From: a bacterium
Lineage (GTDB): Bacteria > JAMCPX01
Assembly (NCBI GenBank): GCA_021787665.1
Contig: JAJYLN010000026.1
Location: 1-28,749 of the forward strand
DNA length: 28,749 nt
Reading direction: 5' to 3'
The translations under genes and the position numbers were made by a program. The stretch's first letter is position 1. Every line of letters starts with the position of its first letter. Below, one piece after another: positions 17,815-25,371 of the stretch. The notes under the pieces were generated by a model, which was not told the DNA's origin, did no database searches, and was given only the letters and a program-made list of their open reading frames with translations.

Positions 17815-18564
17815 TTACTGCGGGAGGTAGTCGAGGGGATTTCTCGGTATCGCGTGGATCCGTATCTCGAAATGAAGGTGTGGCCCGGTCGCATAGCCGG
17901 TATGGCCGACCTTTGCGATGACCTGCCCCTGCTCCACCGCCTGTCCCTTCCTGACAAGGTTGACGCTATCATGCGCATACACCGTTACGAAGCCATTCTT
18001 ATGCTTTATGATGATCATGTTGCCGTATCCCCGTATCGTATCGTCGCTGTATATCACCGTGCCGGACGCGGCCGCCCTGACGGGCGTGCCCTCGGGCGCC
18101 TGTATGTCGATGCCGTCGTGTCTGGCCCCGTTCGACGTACTGAACCCCTGCAGTACCGTTCCATGCAACGGCCAGATAAAGTGGAACGACGGCGTGCCGC
18201 TGTCGGTGATCGTCTGCGCACTACGCTGCCGATAGGTTTTTGCCTGCTGCGGCTGCCCGCCACCGGGCCCAGGGGACTGCTGGCTGCTTCCGGTCTCGAC
18301 CGATGGGGGCACATACATGGTGTGCGTAGCGCCCGGGATAAATAGCCTTTGCCCCGGCATGAGCTCGGACGTATCGTCCAGATCGTTTGCCCGGCTGATA
18401 TCCGCCATGGGTACCCCGTAGACCTTTGCGATGTTATAGAGCGTCTGGCCCTTTTCGACGGTATGATACACGCCAAACGGTACACCACACGCGGACAGCA
18501 AAACAAGAGCCAGCACCGCAAGGAATACAGGGAAGAGAGATCGTTTCTTAGTTACTCCACGCAT
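17815..18564 (-). CDS. nlpD: NlpD-like LysM / M23 peptidase lipoprotein
   Basis: The 249-aa protein has a lipoprotein signal (residues about 8-26, ending in LLSAC with Cys26). One LysM peptidoglycan-binding domain follows (about 33-78, YHTVEKGQTLYNIAKVYGVP). A proline/glutamine-rich linker leads to a C-terminal LytM/M23 domain (about 145-249). The M23 metal ligands seem present, as RHDGIDI (HxxxD) and the terminal HLHFEI (HxH). E. coli NlpD lacks a functional set and only activates amidases. This one may therefore cleave peptidoglycan itself, though that is inference. The start ATG 18564 lies inside the last codons of pcm (17-nt overlap), continuing the surE-pcm-nlpD order known in many proteobacteria. 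It probably acts at the outer membrane during cell division. Confidence 0.92.
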   Translation of the reverse strand: MRGVTKKRSLFPVFLAVLALVLLSACGVPFGVYHTVEKGQTLYNIAKVYGVPMADISRANDLDDTSELMPGQRLFIPGATHTMYVPPSVETGSSQQSPGPGGGQPQQAKTYRQRSAQTITDSGTPSFHFIWPLHGTVLQGFSTSNGARHDGIDIQAPEGTPVRAAASGTVIYSDDTIRGYGNMIIIKHKNGFVTVYAHDSVNLVRKGQAVEQGQVIAKVGHTGYATGPHLHFEIRIHAIPRNPLDYLPQ

Positions 18565-19210
18565 ACTCGCCTATCAGCTTTACGAACCTGCACGCCCCCA
18601 GCGACTCTTCTGTGAGCGCCGTGCCCTGTTTCGTGATCCTCACGAGAGTCTGACTGTGCTCGTCGCCGATCGGCATGACGAGCCTGCCTCCGTCTCTCAT
18701 CTGCGCCGAGAGCGGCTCCGGTACACGCGGCCCGGCCGCAGTAACGATGATGCCATCGTACGGCGCCTTCTCCGCACAGCCCTGCGTACCATCTCCTATC
18801 ATGACCATCACGTTGTGGTACCCGAGCCCGTCGAGCAGCTTCCTCGCCTTCGCAGCGATGGCACCCCGGCGCTCTATGGAATAGACCTTGCTGCACAATT
18901 CGGCGAGTATAGCCGTCTGGTACCCGGAGCCGGTCCCTATCTCGAGCACCGTATCGTCCTGACGTACATCGAGGCTCTGCGTCATCAGCGCGACGATGTA
19001 GGGCTGAGATATGGTCTGTCCGTCTGCAATGGGCAGGGGATAATCGCTGTAGGCCTGGTAGATGAGCCCGTCTTCGATGAAAAGGTGCCTCGGCACCTTT
19101 CTGAACGCATCGATGACCCGCGCGGACCCGATCCCCCTGGCGATCAATTGTTCCCGCACCATCCTCTCCCGATGAACGGCAAGGGCATCGATGTCTTTCT
19201 TCTCTATCAC
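18548..19210 (-). CDS. pcm: Protein-L-isoaspartate O-methyltransferase
   Basis: Pcm methylates L-isoaspartyl residues in aged proteins using S-adenosylmethionine, allowing their repair. Motif I of the methyltransferase fold is VLEIGTGSGYQTAILAEL (from residue 88). The family-typical RHLFIEDG and DGQTISQPYIVALM stretches are present upstream. The 220-aa length is normal. The start is GTG 19210, directly after the surE TAG with no spacer. GGAGG lies 6 nt upstream inside the end of surE, supporting coupled translation. The end overlaps nlpD by 17 nt. Confidence 0.95.
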   Translation of the reverse strand: MIEKKDIDALAVHRERMVREQLIARGIGSARVIDAFRKVPRHLFIEDGLIYQAYSDYPLPIADGQTISQPYIVALMTQSLDVRQDDTVLEIGTGSGYQTAILAELCSKVYSIERRGAIAAKARKLLDGLGYHNVMVMIGDGTQGCAEKAPYDGIIVTAAGPRVPEPLSAQMRDGGRLVMPIGDEHSQTLVRITKQGTALTEESLGACRFVKLIGEYAWSN

Positions 19211-19960
19211 CTACAGCCTCCACCCTGACATTCCCTTGAGGAACGCGTACGCAGTAAAATCAAGCTGTATCGGGGTAATGGAGATATACCCCTCATCCAC
19301 CGCCTGGATGTCCGAGTTCGCTATCGGGGTCTCCCTGATCAGGTACCCTCCGATCCAGTAGTACTTCTCGCCACGAGGGTCCAGCTTCTCGACGACGGAA
19401 TCGCCGTACTTCCGCTTGCCCTGACGCGTGAACCGATAGCCTCTGATCCTGTTGCCCGGCAGGTTCGGGACGTTGACGTTGAGCAGTATATTGGGGGGCA
19501 GGGCCTGCTTCATGATTCTGATGACGAGCCTGGAGGCGATCTCCTCGGAGGCCCTGAAGTATACCTTACCCTTGCCCACCACGGAGACCGCAATGGCCGG
19601 GACGCCCTGCAGCGTCGACTCGATTGCTGCCGCGACGGTGCCGGAGTACGTGATGTCGTCCGCAAGGTTCGGCCCGATATTGATGCCCGATACGACGACC
19701 TGGGGCCTGATCTTAAGCAGCCCGTTCAGCGCAAGGTGGACACAGTCCGTGGGGGTACCGTTGACGGCATACACAGGGCCCCTCCCTATTTTCTTCACCC
19801 GCAGCGGCCTGTGGAGCGTGAGCGCATGGCTCGTTGCGCTCTTCTCGCTCGCGGGCGCCACGATATAAACATTACCCAGTTTGCTCATCTCCCCGGCGAG
19901 CGCCCTGATGCCGCTTGAGTATACACCATCATCGTTCGTCACGAGGATATTCATGGTCAT
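19211..19960 (-). CDS. surE: 5'-nucleotidase SurE
   Basis: SurE is a metal-dependent nucleotidase/exopolyphosphatase linked to stationary-phase survival. The N-terminus MNILVTNDDGVYSSGIRAL carries the Asp-Asp metal pair. VSGINIGPNLADDITYSGTV holds the second active-site block. The protein is about 249 aa, a normal size. I chose ATG 19960 (MTMNIL), with GGA 7 nt upstream. A second ATG at 19954 is also plausible, and the longer frame to 20017 would run into tRNA-Pro. The leader between the tRNA 3' end and the start is only 15 nt. Confidence 0.96.
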   Translation of the reverse strand: MTMNILVTNDDGVYSSGIRALAGEMSKLGNVYIVAPASEKSATSHALTLHRPLRVKKIGRGPVYAVNGTPTDCVHLALNGLLKIRPQVVVSGINIGPNLADDITYSGTVAAAIESTLQGVPAIAVSVVGKGKVYFRASEEIASRLVIRIMKQALPPNILLNVNVPNLPGNRIRGYRFTRQGKRKYGDSVVEKLDPRGEKYYWIGGYLIRETPIANSDIQAVDEGYISITPIQLDFTAYAFLKGMSGWRL

Positions 19961-19975
19961 AGAAGAATCCAAATA

Positions 19976-20050
19976 TCGGGGCGACCCGATTCGAACGGGC
20001 GACCTCTCGCACCCCAAGCGAGTGCGCTAGCCAGGCTGCGCCACGCCCCG
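19976..20050 (-). tRNA. tRNA-Pro(GGG)
   Basis: On the minus strand the acceptor stem CGGGGCG pairs with CGCCCCG (19983-19977), followed by discriminator A at 19976. The anticodon stem CTCGC/GCGAG encloses the loop TTGGGGT, giving anticodon GGG for proline. The T arm has TTCGAAT. CCA is not encoded. The gene sits 6 nt after merR and 15 nt before surE, on the same strand. Confidence 0.96.
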
Positions 20051-20056
20051 ATTATA

Positions 20057-20422
20057 TTAGGCCCCACCTAACATCTTTCTGAGGTCCAGCAATTGTTGTC
20101 TTACCATACCGAAAACTTTCTTCAACTGTTTCTCTTCGCCTTCGCCCGAAGCTGCTGCGGATTGTTCCTGTAGCCTTTTTTTTGCACCGGAAAGCGTCAG
20201 GCCCTCGCCGTATATGAGCTTCTTCAAAAGCATGATCGTCTCGACATCCTTCTTCTTGAATAGCCTGTACCCCGTCGGTGTCATGATGGGCTTCAGGGCC
20301 GGCAGCTCAGAGACCCAGTAGCGTATACTGTATTCTTTCACACCTACGATACGGCTTACTTCACCGATCTTGAAGTAATCCTTGTTCTGGGGATCATACT
20401 CCGTCATCTTTTGATGGTGCAT
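20057..20422 (-). CDS. MerR family transcriptional regulator
   Basis: This 121-aa protein has an N-terminal MerR winged helix-turn-helix (about 17-85). It starts YFKIGEVSRIVGVKEYSIRYW and continues through GYRLFKKKDVETI, the usual wing and second helix. A C-terminal helical, glutamine/lysine-rich segment is probably for dimerisation. No metal-binding cysteines are present, so it is not a metal sensor. The same type of short MerR gene follows ihfA in many deltaproteobacteria; its targets are unknown. Two starts are possible: ATG 20422, overlapping ihfA by 29 nt, or ATG 20407 (MTEYDPQ). Neither has a clear ribosome site. Confidence 0.88.
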   Translation of the reverse strand: MHHQKMTEYDPQNKDYFKIGEVSRIVGVKEYSIRYWVSELPALKPIMTPTGYRLFKKKDVETIMLLKKLIYGEGLTLSGAKKRLQEQSAAASGEGEEKQLKKVFGMVRQQLLDLRKMLGGA

Positions 20423-20711
20423 CGAATGCGTTTTCCTTTAACAGCTTCTTGAGAGACGTGCCCGCCCTGTAAACGATGACCTTTCTTCCGGATATCATGA
20501 GCGGCTTGTTCGTCTGGGGGTTCCTGCCGAGCCTCTCCTTCTTCGCCCTGGCATAGAAAGTCCCTATCCCCTTGATCTTGACCTTTTCCCCACGTACGAT
20601 GCCCGATTTTATAAGATCAAAAAATGCCTCCACGATATCCGTTGCGTCCTTTTTTGAAAATCCTATGTTCCTATAAATGAGTCCCACGAGTTCCGCCTTC
20701 GTTACCGACAT
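20394..20711 (-). CDS. ihfA: Integration host factor alpha / HU-like subunit
   Basis: This 105-aa protein is of the HU/IHF family, which bends DNA. VGLIYRNIGFSKKDATDIVEAF forms the N-terminal helices. The DNA-binding arm includes the signature GIGTFYARAKKERLGRNPQT, and the end shows VIVYRAGTSLKKLL. Assignment to the alpha subunit rests on position directly downstream of pheT, the usual place of ihfA. AAGGAGG lies 6 nt before ATG 20711, a very strong ribosome site. The end overlaps merR. Confidence 0.92.
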   Translation of the reverse strand: MSVTKAELVGLIYRNIGFSKKDATDIVEAFFDLIKSGIVRGEKVKIKGIGTFYARAKKERLGRNPQTNKPLMISGRKVIVYRAGTSLKKLLKENAFDAPSKDDGV

Positions 20712-20723
20712 ACCCGACCTCCT

Positions 20724-23114
20724 TTACACCTTGAGTCTCACGCCATACCTGCCTTTTATATGGTCCATCACCGTCTTCATGCACGGATCCACTTCTTCGT
20801 CCTTCAGCGTCCTGTCCTGCGCCCTGAAGATGAACCTGTACGTCACGCTGTGCATCATAGTATCCGATCTATCGTTTTTGTCAACATACAGGTCAAACGG
20901 GAATATCTCACTAAGAAGAGGGAGCCCGATCGCCCGGATCCCTTTGACGATGTCCGAAGAGCTCAGCGACACCGGCTTTTCGATCGTGAGGTCTCTCGAA
21001 ATGGACGGATACCTGGGGACAGCCGCGTACTTCGTGAACGTGCTCGCATCTGCAAACAGGGGCCCGGCCTCGATGTCGAAAACGAACACCGGCTGGCCAA
21101 CATCGTACCTCTTCAGGACATGCGGAGCGACCTCGCCGGCAAAGCCCACGACGTGGTCCCTGTACTTCAAAGCCGCAGTGTTATGCGGGACCAGGAACCC
21201 GAGGGATGCCGGCACGGCCTCCGGCCCGCTGCCCAGGCCCAGGACGCTAAAGATGCCCCTGACCGCACCGATGGCATCGAACAGGTCGACTTCCTCGTGG
21301 GGAAACGACCACTGGAACGGGTACCGCATCCCGGTAAGCAGGCCGGCAACATGCAGCGGCTCGGCATACTCGCCGGACCGCCCCTTGGGGAGATAGATCT
21401 TTCCTATCTCGAACAGTCTCTGGTGCGCAACCTGCCTGAACAGGTTGTACTGCGCATTTCTGAGGAGCAGGGGAACGAGACCCGTGCGCATCAGGGTCGT
21501 CTGCTCGTTCAGGGGGTTTGAAAGCCGTACGGCATCACCTCCGGCAAGGGCATGATCTTCCTCGCTGTAGAAGCTGTAGTTGATCACCTCGTCGAAGCCC
21601 GCGGCCACGAGACATTCCCGTACCCGCCCGGCACTGAGGGAGCCGGCCGGCAAAGGAACGTGACTTGCCTGCCGCAGGGGGAGCCGAGACGGTATCCCGT
21701 CGTACCCGATCAGCCTGGCAATTTCTTCCGCAAGGTCCACGGCACCGGCAAGGTCCAGCCTGAACGATGGCGGCACTACGGACAGAACATTCCTGCGCGT
21801 CCTCGCAACATCGCAGGAGACGGACCTGAGCAGGGACTGCACCCTCTTTATGTTCAGGGGAAGGCCGGTTATCGTCTTCAGGGTGTCCATCGACACGACA
21901 ATGGTGCGCTTCTTCCCTCTCCCGCGGGAGTAATCGACCAGCCGGTACACCCGTGCGCCGGTCTCCCGGGAGATCAGGAAAGAGGCGTAGTCCGAGGCCT
22001 CCCTCGTGATCTGCGGGTCGATGCCCCGCTCAAACCGATAATCGGCCTCGGTACGGAGACCGAGTCTGCGCTCGGTCGCTCGGATAACGGGCGGCGAGAA
22101 AATCGCGCTCTCGAGCAGTATGTCTTTTGTCTGCTCCGTGATACCGCTCGCACTGCCGCCCATGATACCGGCGATCGCGACCGGCTTGCTCCCGTCGGCA
22201 ATGACAAGGACTTTGTCCGACAGTTCACGCTCCTGATCATCGAGCGTGACAAGCTTCTCGCCGCGGCCCCGGCGCACGATGATCGTGTCGCCCTCGATGC
22301 GACCGGCGTCGAAGGCGTGCAGCGGCTGTCCCAGCGCGAACATCACATAATTCGTTATATCCACGATATTGTTGATGGTCTTCTGCCCGAGCTTGCCCAA
22401 GGCTATCCTCAGCCAAAGGGGAGATACCCCGACGATCGCGCCGGACAGCCGGCGTACCGTATACCGGGGACAGTCGTCGAAAGACTGCACTTTGACCTTC
22501 GGGTTGCTGCTCTCCCCGCCATACCGTGATTCTTTCAGCGCGTACTGCGGTATCCCGACCTTCAGGTGAAACAGCGTTGCGATCTCCCGTGCTAACCCCA
22601 GGTGACTCAGGACGTCCGGCCTGTTCGGCGTCACCGCGACGTCAACAACGAAGTCGTCGAGATACAGAAGGCCCCTCACATCGCTCCCCGGGAGAACCGA
22701 GGTGTCGAACACGACGGCCTCGCTGAGCGGACCTGGTATGCCGAGTTCACGCTCGGACACGATCATGCCGCTCGACCTCTGGCCCTTTATGTCCATCTCG
22801 GACAGCGTCCTTCCCCCGGATACGTACGAACCTGCAGGCGCGTACGCCACGATCGCGCCCGGCCCGACTCCGGACGCAGCCGTCACGGTCGTGAAGGTCT
22901 TCGTACCGGTGAACACGTTTACAATATGCAGGCTGCCGTCACCCGGGTGCGGCCTGATGTCCTGTACCCTCGCTGCGACGACGCCGCCGATATCGGTGAA
23001 GGTCTTCTTGAGTGACTCTACCTCCAGGCCGGCGAGGGTCAGCCTTCGTGCGATGTCCTCAGCCGGAGGCACCTTGTTCAGGAACTGCGCTATCCACCGG
23101 TAAGAGTACAACAT
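20724..23114 (-). CDS. pheT: Phenylalanine-tRNA ligase beta subunit
   Basis: PheT forms an alpha2-beta2 enzyme with PheS that charges tRNA-Phe; the beta subunit carries editing and tRNA-binding domains. The 796-aa length is standard. The N-terminal region and EMAP-like tRNA-binding domain (about 40-150) are followed by the B3/B4 editing domain (about 205-380) and the B5 domain. A catalytic-like core comes next, then the ferredoxin-fold anticodon-binding domain ending IKGRYGVRLKV. The start ATG 23114 lies 1 nt after the pheS stop. Confidence 0.97.
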   Translation of the reverse strand: MLYSYRWIAQFLNKVPPAEDIARRLTLAGLEVESLKKTFTDIGGVVAARVQDIRPHPGDGSLHIVNVFTGTKTFTTVTAASGVGPGAIVAYAPAGSYVSGGRTLSEMDIKGQRSSGMIVSERELGIPGPLSEAVVFDTSVLPGSDVRGLLYLDDFVVDVAVTPNRPDVLSHLGLAREIATLFHLKVGIPQYALKESRYGGESSNPKVKVQSFDDCPRYTVRRLSGAIVGVSPLWLRIALGKLGQKTINNIVDITNYVMFALGQPLHAFDAGRIEGDTIIVRRGRGEKLVTLDDQERELSDKVLVIADGSKPVAIAGIMGGSASGITEQTKDILLESAIFSPPVIRATERRLGLRTEADYRFERGIDPQITREASDYASFLISRETGARVYRLVDYSRGRGKKRTIVVSMDTLKTITGLPLNIKRVQSLLRSVSCDVARTRRNVLSVVPPSFRLDLAGAVDLAEEIARLIGYDGIPSRLPLRQASHVPLPAGSLSAGRVRECLVAAGFDEVINYSFYSEEDHALAGGDAVRLSNPLNEQTTLMRTGLVPLLLRNAQYNLFRQVAHQRLFEIGKIYLPKGRSGEYAEPLHVAGLLTGMRYPFQWSFPHEEVDLFDAIGAVRGIFSVLGLGSGPEAVPASLGFLVPHNTAALKYRDHVVGFAGEVAPHVLKRYDVGQPVFVFDIEAGPLFADASTFTKYAAVPRYPSISRDLTIEKPVSLSSSDIVKGIRAIGLPLLSEIFPFDLYVDKNDRSDTMMHSVTYRFIFRAQDRTLKDEEVDPCMKTVMDHIKGRYGVRLKV

Positions 23115-23115
23115 G

Positions 23116-24141
23116 CTACTGCCTCAGGAACCTCAGATCGTTCTCGAAGAACAACCGGATATCGTCGATGTTGTACTTGAGCATCGAGAGCCTCTCGATC
23201 CCCATACCGAAAGCGAACCCGGTGTAGGCGTCCGTGTCATACCCGACCCTCTTCAGCACGTTCGGATGCACCATACCAGCGCCGAGTATCTCCAGCCAGC
23301 CGGTCTTCTTACATACCCGGCAGCCTGCACCGGCGCAGAACACGCATCCGATGTCCACCTCGGTGCTCGGCTCGGTAAAGGGAAAATAGCTGGGCCTGAA
23401 CCGTATCCTCGTACCGGCCCCGAAGAAGGCCTTGAGGAATGTCTCGAGGACACCCTTGAGATGGGACATGCTGACGCCGCGGTCCACGAGCAGACCCTCC
23501 ACCTGGTGGAACATGGGCGTATGGGTAAGGTCCCAGTCTCTCCTGAACACCCTGCCCGTCGCTATGATACTCACCGGGGGCTTCTGCGACTCCATCGTCC
23601 GTATCTGTACCGGCGATGTATGCGTTCTCAGGAGGTAGCTGTCCGTAAGATAGAACGTATCGTGCATGTCTCTCGCTGGATGATACGGGGGCATGTTCAG
23701 GGCCTCGAAGTTGTAATAGTCATTCTCGATGTCCGGGCCTTCGGTGACGCTGAAGCCCATGGTCATGAACAGGGAGATTATTTCTGTGAGTGCCCGTGTA
23801 ATGGGGTGGATATGACCCACCAGCCCGGTCCTGCCCGGCAGGGTTATATCCGTCGTCGCCTGCGTGCCCGCTGCAGGGCCCCGGGCAGCGGCGCTTTTTC
23901 TGTCGAATGCTTCCTGAAGGCGCTGCTTGCACAGGTTGGCCTCTTTCCCGAATGCCGGCCTTTCCTCCTGTGGCAGGTCACTGAGCTGCCTCATCAGGGC
24001 CGTCAACGCCCCGGACGACCTGCCTAAGTAGCGTATCCTGAATGCCTCCAGCGCCTCAGGCGTGTCCGACTTTGCCAGTTCTTCCTCTGCCTGCCGCCTG
24101 AGGGCGTCCAACCGACCGAGCAGCTCATTCAGGGCCGACAT
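23116..24141 (-). CDS. pheS: Phenylalanine-tRNA ligase alpha subunit
   Basis: This is the class II catalytic subunit of phenylalanyl-tRNA synthetase (341 aa, normal length). The N-terminal coiled coil spans about residues 1-85. Motif 2 includes GRVFRRDWDLTHTPMFHQVE. Motif 3 is near the C-terminus (FGMGIERLSMLKYNIDDIR). A cysteine cluster FCAGAGCRVCKKTGW lies before motif 3, as seen in many bacterial PheS proteins. It lies 3 nt after rplT and directly before pheT, the classic order. Confidence 0.97.
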   Translation of the reverse strand: MSALNELLGRLDALRRQAEEELAKSDTPEALEAFRIRYLGRSSGALTALMRQLSDLPQEERPAFGKEANLCKQRLQEAFDRKSAAARGPAAGTQATTDITLPGRTGLVGHIHPITRALTEIISLFMTMGFSVTEGPDIENDYYNFEALNMPPYHPARDMHDTFYLTDSYLLRTHTSPVQIRTMESQKPPVSIIATGRVFRRDWDLTHTPMFHQVEGLLVDRGVSMSHLKGVLETFLKAFFGAGTRIRFRPSYFPFTEPSTEVDIGCVFCAGAGCRVCKKTGWLEILGAGMVHPNVLKRVGYDTDAYTGFAFGMGIERLSMLKYNIDDIRLFFENDLRFLRQ

Positions 24142-24144
24142 GGC

Positions 24145-24504
24145 TCATGCAATCCCCAATGCCTTCTTCGATACATCGATAAGCCGTTTAAAGTCTGCCG
24201 GCTGGTTTACCGCAAGCTCCGCAAGGGCCTTTCGGTCGAGCGCAATATTGGCTTTCTTCAGTCCGGCGATGAACGAACTGTAGCTGATGCCTGCCTCCCG
24301 TGCCCCGGCGTTTATCCTGACAATCCAGAGTGACCTGAAGTCTCTCTTCCTTACCCTCCTGTCACGGTAGGCATACTTGAGGGCCTTTTCCACCGCCTCT
24401 TTTGCCGTCCTATAGATCGAGTGCTTTCTGCCCCAGTAGCCCTTTGCGAGCTTCAGATATTTCTTGTGTCTTTTCTTGGCCGTAACTCCTCTTTTTACTC
24501 TCAT
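24145..24504 (-). CDS. rplT: 50S ribosomal protein L20
   Basis: L20 binds 23S rRNA early in large-subunit assembly and represses the rpmI-rplT message in E. coli. The 119-aa protein begins [15 protein letters not shown] and contains [15 protein letters not shown] and the [14 protein letters not shown] block. I chose ATG 24504, with GAGGT 5 nt upstream. TTG 24507 would add one residue only. The gap to rpmI (124 nt) is longer than usual and holds a small basic open frame (24590-24504). Confidence 0.97.
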   Translation of the reverse strand: MRVKRGVTAKKRHKKYLKLAKGYWGRKHSIYRTAKEAVEKALKYAYRDRRVRKRDFRSLWIVRINAGAREAGISYSSFIAGLKKANIALDRKALAELAVNQPADFKRLIDVSKKALGIA

Positions 24505-24590
24505 CAACCACCTCGTGCCACTTTTTTATTATTTAACCGAACCTTACGATAAGGGAGACCTTCCTTGGCAAACGTATTTTTAGGATTCAT
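24504..24590 (-). CDS. Possible 28-aa basic leader peptide before rplT
   Basis: In the rpmI-rplT gap an open frame runs from ATG 24590 to TGA 24506-24504. The final A of its stop is the first base of the rplT ATG (TGATG overlap). The peptide begins [11 protein letters not shown] and ends KKVARGG, with about nine lysine or arginine residues among 28. The upstream ribosome site is weak. The stop-start overlap would allow coupled translation of rplT, but a chance frame of this size is quite possible. The region could instead be an L20-binding leader RNA. No known family is recognised. Confidence 0.25.
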   Translation of the reverse strand: MNPKNTFAKEGLPYRKVRLNNKKVARGG

Positions 24591-24628
24591 ATACTACCCG
24601 TTCTTCCTGCGTTTCCTGCACCGGCCGT

Positions 24629-24826
24629 CTATGCCGTCGGTATCAGCCGCTTGATCTGCTTCTTCATGGAACCGGTGATCATGCTGTTCCGCTTGAGTCT
24701 TCTCTTTCTGCTCTTGGACTTGTGCGCAAGCAGGTGCCGCATCCCCGGCTTCTTGAACTTTACCTTGCCCGTCCCCGTAGTAAAAAACCGCTTCTTCGCT
24801 CCCGACTTCGTCCTGATTTTCGGCAT
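24629..24826 (-). CDS. rpmI: 50S ribosomal protein L35
   Basis: This is a small, highly basic ribosomal protein of 65 aa with the family start [14 protein letters not shown] and the [13 protein letters not shown] stretch. GAGGAG lies 4 nt before ATG 24826. It sits between infC and rplT, the conserved order in bacteria. Confidence 0.97.
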   Translation of the reverse strand: MPKIRTKSGAKKRFFTTGTGKVKFKKPGMRHLLAHKSKSRKRRLKRNSMITGSMKKQIKRLIPTA

Positions 24827-24861
24827 ATCGCTCCTCTTTTCCGGCTTCCCTTCTCCGTCGC

Positions 24862-25371
24862 TTACTTCTTCGCAGATACGACGGCGTACACGGTCTTACC
24901 CAAGTGCTTCGGCGTCTCCAGAACGACGGCGCTGTCCTCGAGCATCTTTATCAGCCTGTCGAGCATAGCGAAGGCCCTCTCCTTGTACATCATCTCCCTG
25001 CCCTTTAAAAAAATCCCTATCTTCACTTTATTCCCTTCCTGCAAAAAGGTCCTGATCTTTTCCATCTTTACCTTGACGTCGTGCTCGTCAGTCACCGGCC
25101 TCATCTTGACCTCTTTCGTCTTGATAATGACCTGTGACTTCCTCGAGTCCTTGTTCTTCTTCTTGAGCTGATACTTGTACCTGCCGAAGTCCATCAGCTT
25201 GCACACCGGCGGGAACGAATTCGGCGAAACCTCTACGACATCGAGCCCCACCTGCTCCGCTATCGTCAGCGCCTGGCCAAGAGGCATGGTGCCGAGCTGG
25301 GAGCCGCCCGCATCGATGAGCAGTATCTCTCTTGCCGTTATCTTTCTATTGTACCTCAGTTCCTTTTCTAT
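24862..25371 (-). CDS. infC: Translation initiation factor IF-3
   Basis: IF-3 binds the 30S subunit and discriminates against non-canonical start codons. The first ATG in frame (25287) would cut off the conserved N-terminus. The family-like sequence continues upstream through [18 protein letters not shown]. The likely start is ATA at 25371. GAGAGG lies 8 nt before it, and it overlaps the thrS stop (ATAG). This gives 169 aa, close to the usual 170-180. The C-terminal domain shows [17 protein letters not shown] and the VKMRP motif. Non-AUG (AUU/AUC/AUA) infC starts underlie autoregulation in E. coli and relatives, so the same control is expected here. CTG 25359 is a less likely alternative. Confidence 0.92.
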   Translation of the reverse strand: MEKELRYNRKITAREILLIDAGGSQLGTMPLGQALTIAEQVGLDVVEVSPNSFPPVCKLMDFGRYKYQLKKKNKDSRKSQVIIKTKEVKMRPVTDEHDVKVKMEKIRTFLQEGNKVKIGIFLKGREMMYKERAFAMLDRLIKMLEDSAVVLETPKHLGKTVYAVVSAKK

